Source: Nostoc linckia FACHB-104
Lineage (GTDB): Bacteria; Cyanobacteriota; Cyanobacteriia; Cyanobacteriales; Nostocaceae
NCBI RefSeq assembly: GCF_014696615.1
Contig: NZ_JACJQJ010000003.1
Coordinates: forward strand, 62,001 to 126,000
Direction of reading: 5' to 3'
DNA: 64,000 nt
Shown piece by piece: positions 1-8,585 of the stretch. A program made the position numbers and the translations under genes. Each line of letters starts with the position of its first letter. Positions within the stretch are counted from its first letter, which is position 1. The notes under the pieces were generated by a model. It was not told where the DNA came from. It ran no database searches and worked only from the letters and a program-made list of their open reading frames with translations.

Positions 1-32
1 CGAAGTAATACCAATTCAAAATTCAAAAATAA

Positions 33-336
33 TACCAATTTGAACAAAGAATGCAACAGATTGTAGGGGCAAGGCAATGCCCATTGGTGTCAACTTAAGC
101 TAAAAGCTATATAGGGCGGGCGTTGTACAAATACCTCGCGCCCTCATCCCCTAACCCCTTCTCCCGCAGGAGAAGGGGAACTAAATCTCTTGCTCCCCTC
201 TCCTCGTGGGAGAGGGGCTGGGGGTGAGGGCGAAACCTTGCAACCAAGAGGGTTTCACGTTAAGTTGACACGTATGGGCAATGCCTTGCCCTCTAGAATA
301 TATTGAAGTATCGCAAACATTATTTGATTTGGTATA
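33..336. repeat. MITE-like palindromic repeat, interrupted
   Basis: The two halves at 33-81 and 277-336 together match the repeat copies at 7743-7844, 15483-15584 and 18865-18965. The ends are TACCAA/TTGGTA type and the centre is the palindrome GGCAAGGCAATGCCTTGCC. The copy is split by 195 bp (82-276), and the 9-bp GGCAATGCC occurs on both sides of the insert (73-81 and 277-285), as a target-site duplication would. No coding potential is seen in 1-453. Confidence 0.75.
82..276. mobile_element. 195-bp MITE-like insert with terminal inverted repeats
   Basis: The left end CATTGGTGTCAACTTAAGC and the reverse complement of the right end (CATACGTGTCAACTTAACG) agree at 15 of 19 positions, with GTGTCAACTTAA perfect. 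The interior holds pyrimidine/purine-rich inverted segments (around 136-230: 'cccctaaccccttctccc' and 'gggagaggggctgggggt') and no reading frame. It lies inside another repeat and is flanked by 9-bp direct repeats, so I read it as a non-autonomous element mobilised in trans. The transposase family is not known from this window. Confidence 0.65.
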
Positions 337-453
337 ACAAGGGATGAAACCGAACATTTTCAGTCGTTTGTTGGGCTGCGGGAAGCAGCTCCGCGTCTAC
401 GCAAAGCCTCAACCCAACCTTCTATCTGAGATTCTTTCTTTTGCCTTGTTCAG

Positions 454-1257
454 TCAAGACTTCAAACTCACAATCCCAGACCACTGCACTTTTTTCTGCT
501 GTTCTCGGCGATAAGAGAAAAAGTGTTCAGGCGTTTGGTAAGTGCAATAAGGTGCGATCGCAATTTGTTCGCCGCTAATTCCTAAGCTTTCTATCTGTAA
601 AGTATTTACTCGCCGCACATCTACCCGGACTTTACCAGGTGCAGGATCGGGAATTAATGGGGAATTTGGGAGTTCATGTAAAGCAGCAACTATTTTTTGT
701 TCGTCTTCATGGGTGACGATGCTAGATCCAATTTCCGCAGCCACTTCCACTGAGACTTGATAAACTTCACCTGCGATCGCAGGGCCCATTGCAATCCGCA
801 AATTTTCCAGCTTGCTACCTTGTGCTTTTAATCGCGCGATCGCTTGGGGGACAATTTTTTTCGCAGTTCCCCGCCACCCTGCATGAATGGCTGCGACTTG
901 TCCAGTTTTGACATCGCCAATCAACACAGGTGTACAATCAGCGCTGGCTACCCACACCGCTTGCAAAGGCTGTTCGCTGACTAAACCATCTGCTGATGCT
1001 AAAGCTGAATCACCTTCACCTTCGACATCATCCCCGCCATTGCTTAACTTATGGTCAATTTCTTGTGGGGTAAGAACAGTATTGCCATGAACCTGTTTTA
1101 AGCGATAAACTAATGCCTCTGGTTGCAGCACCTGTGTTAACTCTTGTGGTGAACGGGGCCAAAACGGCTGGGTGAAGAAGCCGTGTTGCCAAGTTTCGAG
1201 GATACTACAAGTCAGGTAAGGCATTCCTTCCCAATTGCGCCAGTGCCAAGTGTGCAT
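454..1257 (-). CDS. pgeF: PgeF-type peptidoglycan editing factor / multicopper polyphenol oxidase (YfiH family)
   Basis: A 267-aa cytoplasmic protein, normal length for the YfiH/PgeF (DUF152) family. The three metal-ligand signatures of the family are visible: KQVHG near residue 55, ASADCTP near 104 and AIHAGWRG near 123. Family members are reported to remove mis-incorporated residues from muropeptide precursors and also show laccase-like or purine nucleoside phosphorylase activity in vitro, so the older 'laccase' label should be treated with care. It is divergent from the biotin ligase gene, whose start is 53 bp away, so the two promoters must lie in or near 1258-1310. The call is firm; the physiological substrate is not shown by sequence. 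Confidence 0.88.
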   Translation of the reverse strand: MHTWHWRNWEGMPYLTCSILETWQHGFFTQPFWPRSPQELTQVLQPEALVYRLKQVHGNTVLTPQEIDHKLSNGGDDVEGEGDSALASADGLVSEQPLQAVWVASADCTPVLIGDVKTGQVAAIHAGWRGTAKKIVPQAIARLKAQGSKLENLRIAMGPAIAGEVYQVSVEVAAEIGSSIVTHEDEQKIVAALHELPNSPLIPDPAPGKVRVDVRRVNTLQIESLGISGEQIAIAPYCTYQTPEHFFSYRREQQKKVQWSGIVSLKS

Positions 1258-1310
1258 CGTAAACCAAACCTAAACAGAAAATCACAATAAGTCAGCCAAT
1301 TAATGCTAAC

Positions 1311-2150
1311 TTGTACAACGAGATTTGGGTTAACTGCGTGGGATTAGATCGGCAATATTTAGAAACAGCCCTGAAAGCAGGGCGACAGTATTCATATTTA
1401 CCATTTTCTCTACACATTTTTGATAGTGTAGCTTCAACGAATCAAACCCTCTGGAACTTGCTGGCACAGGGGGAAAAACCAGGATGTGTAGTTATCGCTA
1501 CCCAGCAAACTGCTGGACGTGGACAATGGGGTCGTCAGTGGAGTTCTCCTACCGGAGGATTATATCTTTCGGTTGCAATTCAGCCTAAACTAGATGCTGC
1601 TGATAGTTACCAACTGACTTTAGCTAGTGCTTGGGGAATAGCCTCACAATTAAAAAACTGTGGTGTCACCGTGGGTATTAAATGGCCTAATGATTTAGTT
1701 TTGGATGGCCGCAAACTAGGCGGAATTTTAACGGAAACGAAAATAAATCAAGGAAAAATTACCCAAGCTGTAATTGGTGTTGGCATTAACTGGGCAAACC
1801 CTGTACCGGAAACTGGAATTAACTTGGAATTGTGGCAAGCTTCACAGCTTAATAAACCGATTCCTTCTCTAGAAATGTTAACTTCTCAAGTTTTATTGGG
1901 AATAGAATCCGGTCTCAAGTGCTTATTTGAAGAAGGAGTAAACATACTCTTGTCTGATTATCTAAATTTACTGATTAATATGGGCGATCGCATACACGTT
2001 AATCAGCTTGCGGGTACTGTAGTTGGAGTAACCTCTCAGGGTAATTTACGTGTCCATTTAGAAACTTATAATACAAAGGAAGTTATCTCACCAGAAATTT
2101 ACATTGAACCCGGTACAATCAGTCTGGGTTACAAAAAATCTTCTGTTTAA
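1311..2150 (+). CDS. birA: biotin--[acetyl-CoA carboxylase] ligase, monofunctional
   Basis: A 279-aa biotin protein ligase. The catalytic core shows STNQT (residues 42-46), the biotinyl-5'-AMP loop GRGQWGRQW (69-77) and KWPND (124-128), followed by LGGILTE. It attaches biotin to the BCCP subunit of acetyl-CoA carboxylase through biotinyl-AMP. There is no N-terminal winged-helix domain, so unlike E. coli BirA it should not be a repressor. The start is TTG; an ATG at 1303 is in another frame and ends quickly, and no better start precedes the conserved core. The C-terminal ~55 residues (MGDRIHVNQLAGTVVGVTSQG) form the usual SH3-like domain. Confidence 0.9.
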   Translation: MYNEIWVNCVGLDRQYLETALKAGRQYSYLPFSLHIFDSVASTNQTLWNLLAQGEKPGCVVIATQQTAGRGQWGRQWSSPTGGLYLSVAIQPKLDAADSYQLTLASAWGIASQLKNCGVTVGIKWPNDLVLDGRKLGGILTETKINQGKITQAVIGVGINWANPVPETGINLELWQASQLNKPIPSLEMLTSQVLLGIESGLKCLFEEGVNILLSDYLNLLINMGDRIHVNQLAGTVVGVTSQGNLRVHLETYNTKEVISPEIYIEPGTISLGYKKSSV

Positions 2151-2241
2151 CTTTTAGGTTTGTTTACAATTCCGCTCTTTGGGCAAGACAAACCACTAGC
2201 ATCATCTGTTTACTTTAATTTAGAAAAAACCGAGACAACAA

Positions 2242-3801
2242 ATGACGCAGCTCAATAACTCTGCCCATAAACGTTTGCCAACAACAAAACGCTTTGCTGC
2301 AACGCTACCAGCACAGAGTCTCTGTTGGCTGAGTAGCGTTAGCCTTTTAGGTAACGGCTTCGTGTTAGCGCAAACGGAAACATCTATAGATAACATCGTT
2401 CCTACTATTGAAAATTCTCAGCCTAGTGCTGTCACAGTTCCTGTTAAAAAAGATATTCCATCTCCTGAAGCGACTCGCCCACAGGTAGAATTTTCCGAAC
2501 GACGAGTCAGACTGAAAAAGAGATTAAATCGGGAAAATGTTTCTCAATCATCACAGCCAGTTACACCTGCAAAACCAAAAGTGGAAGCGGCTGAACCTGT
2601 GGTAATTAGACGCGCACAACCCCAAGTTGAAACCAGCGTTAGAGAAGAAAAACCCAAAACCACAATCGCCACACCTAAGCCTTTACGGACTGTACCGGAA
2701 AAACTGCCAGAAGTTGCCGCACCAGCCAACAATTCTAAAAGTCCGGTCGGTAGCACAGAAGTTGAACCCTCAAAAGATTACAATAACGCCTACATTGACC
2801 CCACCGATTACAAAGTTGGCGGTTCTAACTACCAAGCACCCAATTCTGTAATCATCACAGAACGCTCTAGTGGTTGTCGTACTACTTTACCTACCGGACA
2901 AGCTATATCGGGAAGTTTTTGTGCTAAACCTAGCAATCAGACTGTAGCTGAGGGTAATACCAAAGCAGCACCTACTTGGCTCAGAAGAAGCCGAAGCACC
3001 AATTTAGCCAAATCTCCTGTGGTGAGACCAATCGCCAATACCGCCACTAGCAGCAGATGGCGGAGTCCTCAAGTGGCGGCGGAAAATACTGTAGCAACTC
3101 GCATTGCGGCTAGCGTCACTAAGACCGCTTATCGTCCCAATCGCTTTATTCCTAACCCCGGCGAATTTGCTCCCACCAAAGTGAGCGAAACAGCGATCGC
3201 ACCCAGTGGCGGTACTTTACCACCGCCAATGGCAGATGGGAATATTGCACCCCGTCCTAGCATGGTGGCTTACGACTTTCCTTTAGCTTCCACACTACCG
3301 CAAATTCCCTTCGCCCCCAGAGTCGCCTATAACGGTCAGGGAATGATGTTCCCCTTATCGATTCCCGCACCAATTACCTCGTTATTTGGTTGGCGGATTC
3401 ATCCCATCACAGGCGATCGCCGCTTCCACGCCGGTACAGATTTAGGTGCGCCTATGGGTACACCAGTTTTAGCCGCCGCTAGAGGTCAAGTAGAAGGTGC
3501 TGATTGGATGGGTGGCTACGGTTTAGCTGTCACCATTAACCACCCTTCTGCTCAACAAACTCTCTACGGACACTTATCACAAATCTTTGTCCGACCCGGT
3601 CAAATGGTAGAACCAGGCACTGTCATTGGGCAAGTTGGTAGCACTGGTAACTCCACAGGCCCCCACCTGCACTTTGAAGTCCGCCACCTGACACAAAATG
3701 GTTGGGTAGCCACCGACCCCGGCGTATACTTAAACACTGCTTTGAGTACAGTAATTCAACCTGCACAAACAGCGCAGCTGACCAAGGAACCGGGTAGTTA
3801 G
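2242..3801 (+). CDS. M23-family murein endopeptidase with long low-complexity N-terminal region
   Basis: A 519-aa exported protein. Residues ~15-45 form a hydrophobic signal/anchor segment (LPAQSLCWLSSVSLLGNGFVLA). Residues 45-370 are Pro/Ser/Thr/Lys-rich and look like a disordered wall-spanning linker. The last ~140 residues are a LytM/M23 zinc peptidase: HAGTD places ligands at His396 and Asp400, YGHLS carries the conserved Gly-His, and PHLHFE gives His475/His477. All LytM zinc and catalytic residues are present, so it is probably an active peptidoglycan cross-link hydrolase rather than an EnvC-like dead homologue. Its role in cell separation or septal pore work is inference. It ends at the first base of a G-rich tandem repeat. 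Confidence 0.87.
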   Translation: MTQLNNSAHKRLPTTKRFAATLPAQSLCWLSSVSLLGNGFVLAQTETSIDNIVPTIENSQPSAVTVPVKKDIPSPEATRPQVEFSERRVRLKKRLNRENVSQSSQPVTPAKPKVEAAEPVVIRRAQPQVETSVREEKPKTTIATPKPLRTVPEKLPEVAAPANNSKSPVGSTEVEPSKDYNNAYIDPTDYKVGGSNYQAPNSVIITERSSGCRTTLPTGQAISGSFCAKPSNQTVAEGNTKAAPTWLRRSRSTNLAKSPVVRPIANTATSSRWRSPQVAAENTVATRIAASVTKTAYRPNRFIPNPGEFAPTKVSETAIAPSGGTLPPPMADGNIAPRPSMVAYDFPLASTLPQIPFAPRVAYNGQGMMFPLSIPAPITSLFGWRIHPITGDRRFHAGTDLGAPMGTPVLAAARGQVEGADWMGGYGLAVTINHPSAQQTLYGHLSQIFVRPGQMVEPGTVIGQVGSTGNSTGPHLHFEVRHLTQNGWVATDPGVYLNTALSTVIQPAQTAQLTKEPGS

Positions 3802-3960
3802 GTTGGGGATTGGGGATTGGGGACTGGGGACTGGGGACTGGGGACTGGGGACTGGGGACTGGGGATAAGGGAGATGAGGTAGATGAGGAAGAAATCCCCA
3901 TTACCCATTACCCATTACCCATTACCCATGCCCTATGCCCCATGCCCTATGCCCATTACA
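3801..3960. repeat. heptanucleotide tandem repeats (GGGGACT)n and (CCCATTA)n
   Basis: 3801-3870 is an array of GGGGATT and GGGGACT units, and 3896-3930 is an array of CCCATTA, followed by CCCTATG/CCCCATG units to about 3955. The two arrays have G on one strand and then C on the same strand, so the transcript could fold. The spacer lies between the stop of the M23 gene and the stop of the convergent riboflavin synthase gene. Such short tandemly repeated repetitive sequences are typical of Nostocales. Small frames reading through it are not genes. Confidence 0.85.
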
Positions 3961-4636
3961 AATACCCATGTTCTGCTAGAAAAGCAGGTGTGATGCTATC
4001 AGAACTGGAATAGTCGACGCTATTAGGGTTCGGTTTGCCGGAATAAAGGAATTTTTCGACGTATTTGCCGAGAATATCTCCCTCAAGATTCACTAAACTG
4101 CCAGGGACTAAATAGCAAAGATTGGTTTCGGCGTAGGTGAGAGGTATTACCGCCACAGTGAACTGAGAGAGTTCTGGCTCGTAGGCGGCGACTGTTAGGC
4201 TAATTCCATTCACGGCAATGCTACCCTTGGGCACAATGTACCGCGCGATCGCCTCAGATGCAGTAAAGGTCATTTCCCAAGAAGTCACTGTTTGTTCTGC
4301 TGTCACCAACCGACCTGTACCGTCTACATGACCCATGACAAAATGACCACCAACTTTGCTTCCTACCCGCAACGACGCTTCTAGGTTGACATATTTCTGT
4401 GGAGTGTCCTCACTTGCTAAAGTCGTGCGGCGCAGGGTTTCTGGTGATGCAGTGGCAATAAAACCATCTTTTAAAACTTCTTCTACTGTCAAGCAAACGC
4501 CATCAACAGCTATACTGTCGCCGTAAGCTAAATCTTGCATAATTAAATCAGATGACTGACTTACGCAAGTAATTTTCCAAGAATCTCCCCCTAAGGGTTT
4601 CATCGTTCCCAATGCCTGAATTAATCCTGTAAACAC
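3956..4636 (-). CDS. ribE: riboflavin synthase, alpha chain
   Basis: A 226-aa protein with the two lumazine-binding beta-barrel repeats of riboflavin synthase (about 1-95 and 96-190). The N-terminus MFTGLIQALG is the family signature, and GHVDGTG and GKYVEKFL are the conserved motifs of each half. It dismutates two 6,7-dimethyl-8-ribityllumazine molecules to riboflavin plus a pyrimidine. The gene is monocistronic and convergent with the M23 peptidase. I looked for an FMN riboswitch in the leader (4637-4760) and saw none of its conserved boxes. Confidence 0.93.
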   Translation of the reverse strand: MFTGLIQALGTMKPLGGDSWKITCVSQSSDLIMQDLAYGDSIAVDGVCLTVEEVLKDGFIATASPETLRRTTLASEDTPQKYVNLEASLRVGSKVGGHFVMGHVDGTGRLVTAEQTVTSWEMTFTASEAIARYIVPKGSIAVNGISLTVAAYEPELSQFTVAVIPLTYAETNLCYLVPGSLVNLEGDILGKYVEKFLYSGKPNPNSVDYSSSDSITPAFLAEHGYL

Positions 4637-4977
4637 AGCTTTTTTGCGAAACTAACTCTATTTATTGCCTAAATTTGCCGAAAATCCACTGGTAATTATC
4701 TGTATAAATGTAGCAAAATCTGAGTATATTTTCTGACGGTATTTAGGTTAGGGCTATTATCACATTAGCATCCAGAACAAGGCATACTTGGGTAAGAAGG
4801 ATATTGTCGAAATAGACCACTTTGACTTACTCTGGTGTTCACATCAAGTTCGGAGTTTAATAGAAGCAATTATAAAAAACAAATGCCTATGTTTAATCCT
4901 TTCCCTAGCTTAAACCCTCAAGGGTATTATTTGCTACTAATTAACCAAGTAATTCAAGGAGCGTAGAGGCTGAGCCA
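4637..4977. other. intergenic region between divergent ribE and DUF151 genes
   Basis: 341 bp, AT-rich, no reading frame of note. It must hold the promoters of both divergent genes. A GAGG at 4965-4968, nine bases before the ATG at 4978, is the probable ribosome binding site of the plus-strand gene. No palindrome, riboswitch or repeat copy is evident. Confidence 0.6.
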
Positions 4978-5475
4978 ATGATTGAAATGAGAGTCGCTGG
5001 CATAGCATTAGATGCCATAACCCGCAGCCCAATTGTACTTTTGAAAGATGCATCCGATCGCCGTGCTTTACCAATTTATATTGGACAAGAGCAAGCTAGG
5101 GCAATTGCGGGAGCTATCGAGAGTCAAAAGCCTCCACGGCCGTTAACTCACGATTTAATGGTGAATATTCTAGAAACCTGGAACTTAACTCTAGATAAAG
5201 TTATTATTCACTCCTTGCAAAAGGATACATTTTATGCAGCTTTAGTGGTCAAGCAAGGTGAAACCACAAAAGAAATTGACGCACGTCCTAGCGATGCGAT
5301 CGCCATTGCTCTACGTACCAACGCTCCCATTTGGGTTATGGAAGAAGTAATCGCCGATGCTTCCATCCCTGTGGATCGTGACGCTGATGAAGCAGAACAA
5401 CAAGCCTTCCGGGAATTTATTTCTAATCTCCGCCCTGAAGATTTAATTAAGCGCTTTGGTAATAGCGAAAGTTAG
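4978..5475 (+). CDS. bifunctional nuclease family protein (DUF151/BFN domain)
   Basis: A 165-aa protein whose first ~130 residues are a BFN/DUF151 domain: LPIYIGQEQARAIA near 36, DLMVNILE near 59 and the invariant RPSDAIAIALR near 102-112. The acidic tail (DRDADEAEQQAFREFI) is usual in cyanobacterial members. Plant and archaeal homologues have been described as having DNase/RNase activity, while structural work suggests other roles, so function is open. It is cytoplasmic, probably monocistronic, and has an ATG with a GAGG ribosome site. Confidence 0.85.
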   Translation: MIEMRVAGIALDAITRSPIVLLKDASDRRALPIYIGQEQARAIAGAIESQKPPRPLTHDLMVNILETWNLTLDKVIIHSLQKDTFYAALVVKQGETTKEIDARPSDAIAIALRTNAPIWVMEEVIADASIPVDRDADEAEQQAFREFISNLRPEDLIKRFGNSES

Positions 5476-5519
5476 CAAAACTAAAGAGCTAACATTTCAA
5501 ACAGTCACAAGCCTTGATT

Positions 5520-5740
5520 TATTCACCTTTTGACTTTTGACTTTTGCGTACTCCTGCGGAGAAGCAAGCTACGCGTAGCGTGTCGTTGGCGCAGCCTCTC
5601 GTAGAGAAGACAAAAGTTACGTGGGCGGGTATCCCGACTTGAGCAAACTTTTCTTGGCGTAGCCTCGCCCTTTGGGAGAAGACGACTTTTGACTTCCGCA
5701 CAGTGGTACTAGGGGATAGGGAATAGATAAGAGAGATTTT
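5520..5740. repeat. palindromic Nostoc-type repeat cluster
   Basis: The spacer 5476-5864 has no credible gene. It contains the perfect 12-bp palindrome GCTACGCGTAGC (5568-5579), paired tags of the type CTCTCGTAGAGAAGA and CCCTTTGGGAGAAGA, and repeated CTTTTGAC. Related modules occur at 370-420. This class of interspersed palindromes is common in heterocystous cyanobacteria. A 74-codon frame across it on the minus strand is composed only of repeat sequence. Confidence 0.65.
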
Positions 5741-5786
5741 CATGTTTAGGTGTGAGATGTGTCTGTCAAGAGTTCGCTGGAAAATA

Positions 5787-5867
5787 GTATTTGGTGTTTG
5801 GTATTTGGCGTTTGCGTTTTAGAGGACAAATACCAAATGACAAATAACAAATGACAAATAACAAATG
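5787..5867. repeat. TTTGGTAT / ATGACAAATAACAA inverted tandem repeats at a start codon
   Basis: 5787-5816 is built of TATTTGG/TGTTTGG units and 5826-5866 of their complement type (CAAATACC, CAAATGACAAATAA). The halves could pair as a hairpin in the mRNA leader of the aldo/keto reductase, and the start ATG at 5865 is itself part of the repeat array. No Shine-Dalgarno sequence is visible. Confidence 0.6.
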
Positions 5868-6989
5868 CAATATCGACGCTTTGGCAAAACTAATTTGCGC
5901 TTGTCCGTTTTTTCCTTAGGAACAATGCGCTACCTAGCTGATGCAGAAAATGCTCGGCAAACTATTGAAAAAGCTTTAGCTTTAGGCATTAATCATATAG
6001 AAACTGCTAGAGGTTATGGCAAAAGTGAGGAGTATTTGGGTAAAGCACTCCAAGCTGGTTTGTCAGTTCCCCGTTCTCAACTTCACATCACTACTAAAAT
6101 TCCCCCTACAGCTGATGCTGACACCATGCGTCGCTATATCGATGAATCTCTGGAGAAATTGCACTTAGATTATTTAGATTGCTTGGGGATTCATGGGTTA
6201 AATACTTGGGAACATCTAGAGATGGTGCAAGCTGGTTGTATACAAGCTGTGCAAGAAGCGATCGCAGATGGTAGGGTAAGGCACGTTGGTTTTTCTACCC
6301 ACGGATCGTTAGATATAATTTTAGCGGCAATCAATACAGATTTATTTGAATTTGTCAATCTGCACTATTACTATTTTTTTCAGCGTCATGCAGCCGCAAT
6401 ACAGCTAGCAACTACCAAGGATATGGGGATATTTATCATTTCTCCTGCGGATAAAGGAGGAAGGCTTTACACACCACCCCAAACTTTAACAGACTTATGT
6501 CACCCATTTTCACCCTTAGAGTTAAATTATCGATTTTTATTGAGTGACTCCCGCATTACTACCCTCAGTGTTGGGCCAGCAAACCCAGAGGAGTTAATAG
6601 AACCTTTGCAAGTTGCTGATGATATTAATGAACTTAGACCAGCAGAAATTTCAGCTTTTGAACGTATAGAAAATCAAGCAAAAACTGCCTTAGCAACTGA
6701 TAAATGTAGCCAGTGTTTTGCTTGTTTACCTTGCCCAGAAAATATTAATATTCCAGAGGTATTACGGTTACGTAATCTGGCAGTAGCATACGATATGACA
6801 GATTATGGCAAATATCGTTATGGAATGTTTGAAAATGCCGGTCACTGGTTTCCTGGAATGAAAGCCAACCGTTGTACAGAATGCGGTGACTGTCTACCCC
6901 GCTGTCCCGAAGAGTTAAATATTCCTGCTTTATTGACAGATACCCACGAGAGATTAAGCGGCAAAGCAGGGAGAAGATTGTGGGGATGA
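5865..6989 (+). CDS. aldo/keto reductase with C-terminal ferredoxin-like 4Fe-4S domain
   Basis: A 374-aa protein. Residues 1-270 are an aldo/keto reductase TIM barrel, with the N-terminal beta strand RRFGKTNLRLSVFSLG, the active-site region HIETARGYG (normally DTA..YG, so Glu replaces the usual Asp while Tyr is kept) and ITTKI with the catalytic Lys. The C-terminus holds two cysteine clusters, CSQCFACLPCP (near residue 284) and CTECGDCLPRCP (near 343), typical of 4Fe-4S clusters. This AKR-ferredoxin fusion is a recognised family of unknown substrate; an electron-transfer role beyond NADPH is inferred. It is followed 45 bp later by the Uma2 gene in the same direction. Confidence 0.87.
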   Translation: MQYRRFGKTNLRLSVFSLGTMRYLADAENARQTIEKALALGINHIETARGYGKSEEYLGKALQAGLSVPRSQLHITTKIPPTADADTMRRYIDESLEKLHLDYLDCLGIHGLNTWEHLEMVQAGCIQAVQEAIADGRVRHVGFSTHGSLDIILAAINTDLFEFVNLHYYYFFQRHAAAIQLATTKDMGIFIISPADKGGRLYTPPQTLTDLCHPFSPLELNYRFLLSDSRITTLSVGPANPEELIEPLQVADDINELRPAEISAFERIENQAKTALATDKCSQCFACLPCPENINIPEVLRLRNLAVAYDMTDYGKYRYGMFENAGHWFPGMKANRCTECGDCLPRCPEELNIPALLTDTHERLSGKAGRRLWG

Positions 6990-7034
6990 GCGCGTTACAC
7001 TATTCGTTGAGAGCGATCGCTATCCCCTAAAATT

Positions 7035-7646
7035 ATGCAAGTTACACAACAGCGATACTACACCCCAGAAGAATATCTCCAACTAGAAGCAACTGCTGAC
7101 TACAAAAGTGAATATATTGATGGGTATATCATTCCGATGGCTGGTGGTACAGTAAATCACAATCAAATAGCGCTCAACTTAAGTACTGAATTAAATTTTG
7201 CCTTCAAAAAGCAAAACTACCGGGTGTATATGGGTGATGTTCGGTTGTGGATAGCCCAAAAGCGTAGCTATACTTATCCCGATGTGATTATTCTGGCAGA
7301 TGAACCAGAGTATTTCAACAACCGCACAGATATAATCGTCAATCCGCAGGTGATTGTAGAAGTTTTATCACAATCTACCAAAGCATACGATCGCGAGGCT
7401 AAATTCCAAGCATACCGCACAATTCCCAGCTTTCAAGAATATCTGTTAATTGACCAAACCCGGATTCATGTAGAACAATTTTCCAAAACGGGCAAGAAAC
7501 AATGGGCATTGCGTGAGTACGATGAAGAAGATGAAGCGATCGCACTTGTAACTGTACCTTTTACTATTTCCTTAAGCGATTTATATAACAAGGTAAATTT
7601 TGAACTTGTGGAGTCGGAAGTTCAAGAACTGAATGTAGAAGAATGA
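7035..7646 (+). CDS. Uma2-family (DUF820) PD-(D/E)XK nuclease-like protein
   Basis: A 203-aa protein with the Uma2 signatures: an N-terminal YTPEEYLQLE, then SEYIDGYI (Glu near residue 28), YPDVII (Asp near 80) and VIVEVLSQST with the catalytic Glu near 110, then the KFQAYRTIPSFQEYLLID segment. These residues match a restriction-endonuclease fold. The family is hugely expanded in cyanobacteria and no substrate is established. The acidic C-terminal tail is ordinary for it. Probably read through from the reductase or from its own promoter within the 45-bp gap. Confidence 0.88.
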   Translation: MQVTQQRYYTPEEYLQLEATADYKSEYIDGYIIPMAGGTVNHNQIALNLSTELNFAFKKQNYRVYMGDVRLWIAQKRSYTYPDVIILADEPEYFNNRTDIIVNPQVIVEVLSQSTKAYDREAKFQAYRTIPSFQEYLLIDQTRIHVEQFSKTGKKQWALREYDEEDEAIALVTVPFTISLSDLYNKVNFELVESEVQELNVEE

Positions 7647-7742
7647 GATAAGGTATGAGCAATACTTTTTATTTTAGATGTGTGGTTTTCAATATTATCG
7701 AGCGACGAACTTAAATTTAAGTTTTCGCATTTCTATTAAAGA

Positions 7743-7844
7743 ATACCAAATTTAAAAAAGAATGCGACAGATTGTAGGGGCAAGGCAATGCCTTGCCCTC
7801 TAGAATATATTGATGTGTCGCACAAATTATTTGAGTTGGTATAA
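7743..7844. repeat. MITE-like palindromic repeat (intact copy)
   Basis: About 100 bp, bounded by TACCAAATTTAA and GAGTTGGTATAA, with the centre GGCAAGGCAATGCCTTGCC and conserved CTCTAGAATATATTGATG. It belongs to the same family as 33-336, 15483-15584 and 18865-18965. It lies between the Uma2 gene and the convergent gene ending at 7911. Confidence 0.75.
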
Positions 7845-7910
7845 TTTTAGGGAATTGGTGAAACCCTAAATTTGTACAGACTTTTAAAAGGATAAAAGTA
7901 GTGAAATTAA

Positions 7911-8585
7911 TCAGAAATCTCTCACTTTTATAGGAGAAGGAGGCGCAGAAAATACCATGATATTTCTCAAATTACTAACATAACGACCGCCTGCTTTATC
8001 TCCTGGAACTACTAAACGAGCAAATCCTTCATCTATTAAAGGTACGACTGTACCATCACCACCTTTTTTTTCAAATGCAACTAGCACTGTTTTGGCTTCA
8101 AAGTTAGGATGAATTTCGCCAATAGTGACAACAGCACCATAGCAATCTGTAGCATCAACTAAAACAGATTGTCTGAGAAAAGAGTTTTTAGAATTGACCC
8201 CAGGATTTCCAGCTTTTAGACCACCTGCGGCTTGTGGATTATTAATTAATTCCCATAGGGGAACTCCATAGTATGTTTCTGTGCGCGGGCCTGAGCCAGT
8301 TTGAAAGCTGACAGTGACTTCTGTAACTAATGCTGGATTTTGGTTTTTTAAATTATCTCGTAAAGTTCTCAGCTTTTGTAAGTTATAGGTATTAGGATTA
8401 TTGATTTCTCCACCCAAGCGAAAATTCTGGGAATTACCTCCAGCACACTTATTTTTATTCCAAACAGATGGTGTTTCTTCTCGGTTCCAAGGAGCATTAT
8501 TCCTAAAATCAGCTAAACTAGGTTGTGCTAAAACTAGCAACGATAGTATTAAAGATGTAATAGGAATCTTGCGGCTAAAAGACAT
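7911..8585 (-). CDS. secreted sulfite-oxidase-fold (molybdopterin-binding-like) protein
   Basis: About 224 aa with a clear signal peptide (KIPITSLILSLLVLAQPSLA). The mature part resembles the Oxidored_molyb/SUOX fold: GGEINNPNTYNLQKLRTL near the start, the YYGVPLWELI strand in the middle, then DATDCYGAVVTIGEI and the C-terminal LVVPGDKAGGRYVSNLRNIMV. Which cysteine, if any, ligates Mo is not certain. I prefer the ATG at 8585 because GGAG stands nine bases before it; a start five codons upstream (8600) is possible. Its place at the edge of a molybdate-uptake region supports a molybdenum link, but it may be one of the small members that do not bind cofactor. Confidence 0.68.
   Translation of the reverse strand: MSFSRKIPITSLILSLLVLAQPSLADFRNNAPWNREETPSVWNKNKCAGGNSQNFRLGGEINNPNTYNLQKLRTLRDNLKNQNPALVTEVTVSFQTGSGPRTETYYGVPLWELINNPQAAGGLKAGNPGVNSKNSFLRQSVLVDATDCYGAVVTIGEIHPNFEAKTVLVAFEKKGGDGTVVPLIDEGFARLVVPGDKAGGRYVSNLRNIMVFSAPPSPIKVRDF

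Noticed and set aside
2544-2756. Minus-strand and alternative-frame ORFs over the M23 peptidase linker, and similar shadows over the megasynthases
   Set aside because: They overlap strong coding frames, lack ribosome sites and show no recognisable motif.
3810-4013. Open frames through the GGGGACT/CCCATTA tandem repeats
   Set aside because: The translation is pure repeat (GTGDWGLGTGDW and PITHYPLPITH), with no ribosome site, in a spacer between convergent genes.
4637-4760. FMN riboswitch upstream of riboflavin synthase
   Set aside because: None of the conserved boxes of the RFN element could be found in the leader on the minus strand.
5519-5743. 74-codon minus-strand frame
   Set aside because: It consists of palindromic interspersed repeat sequence and has no start signal.
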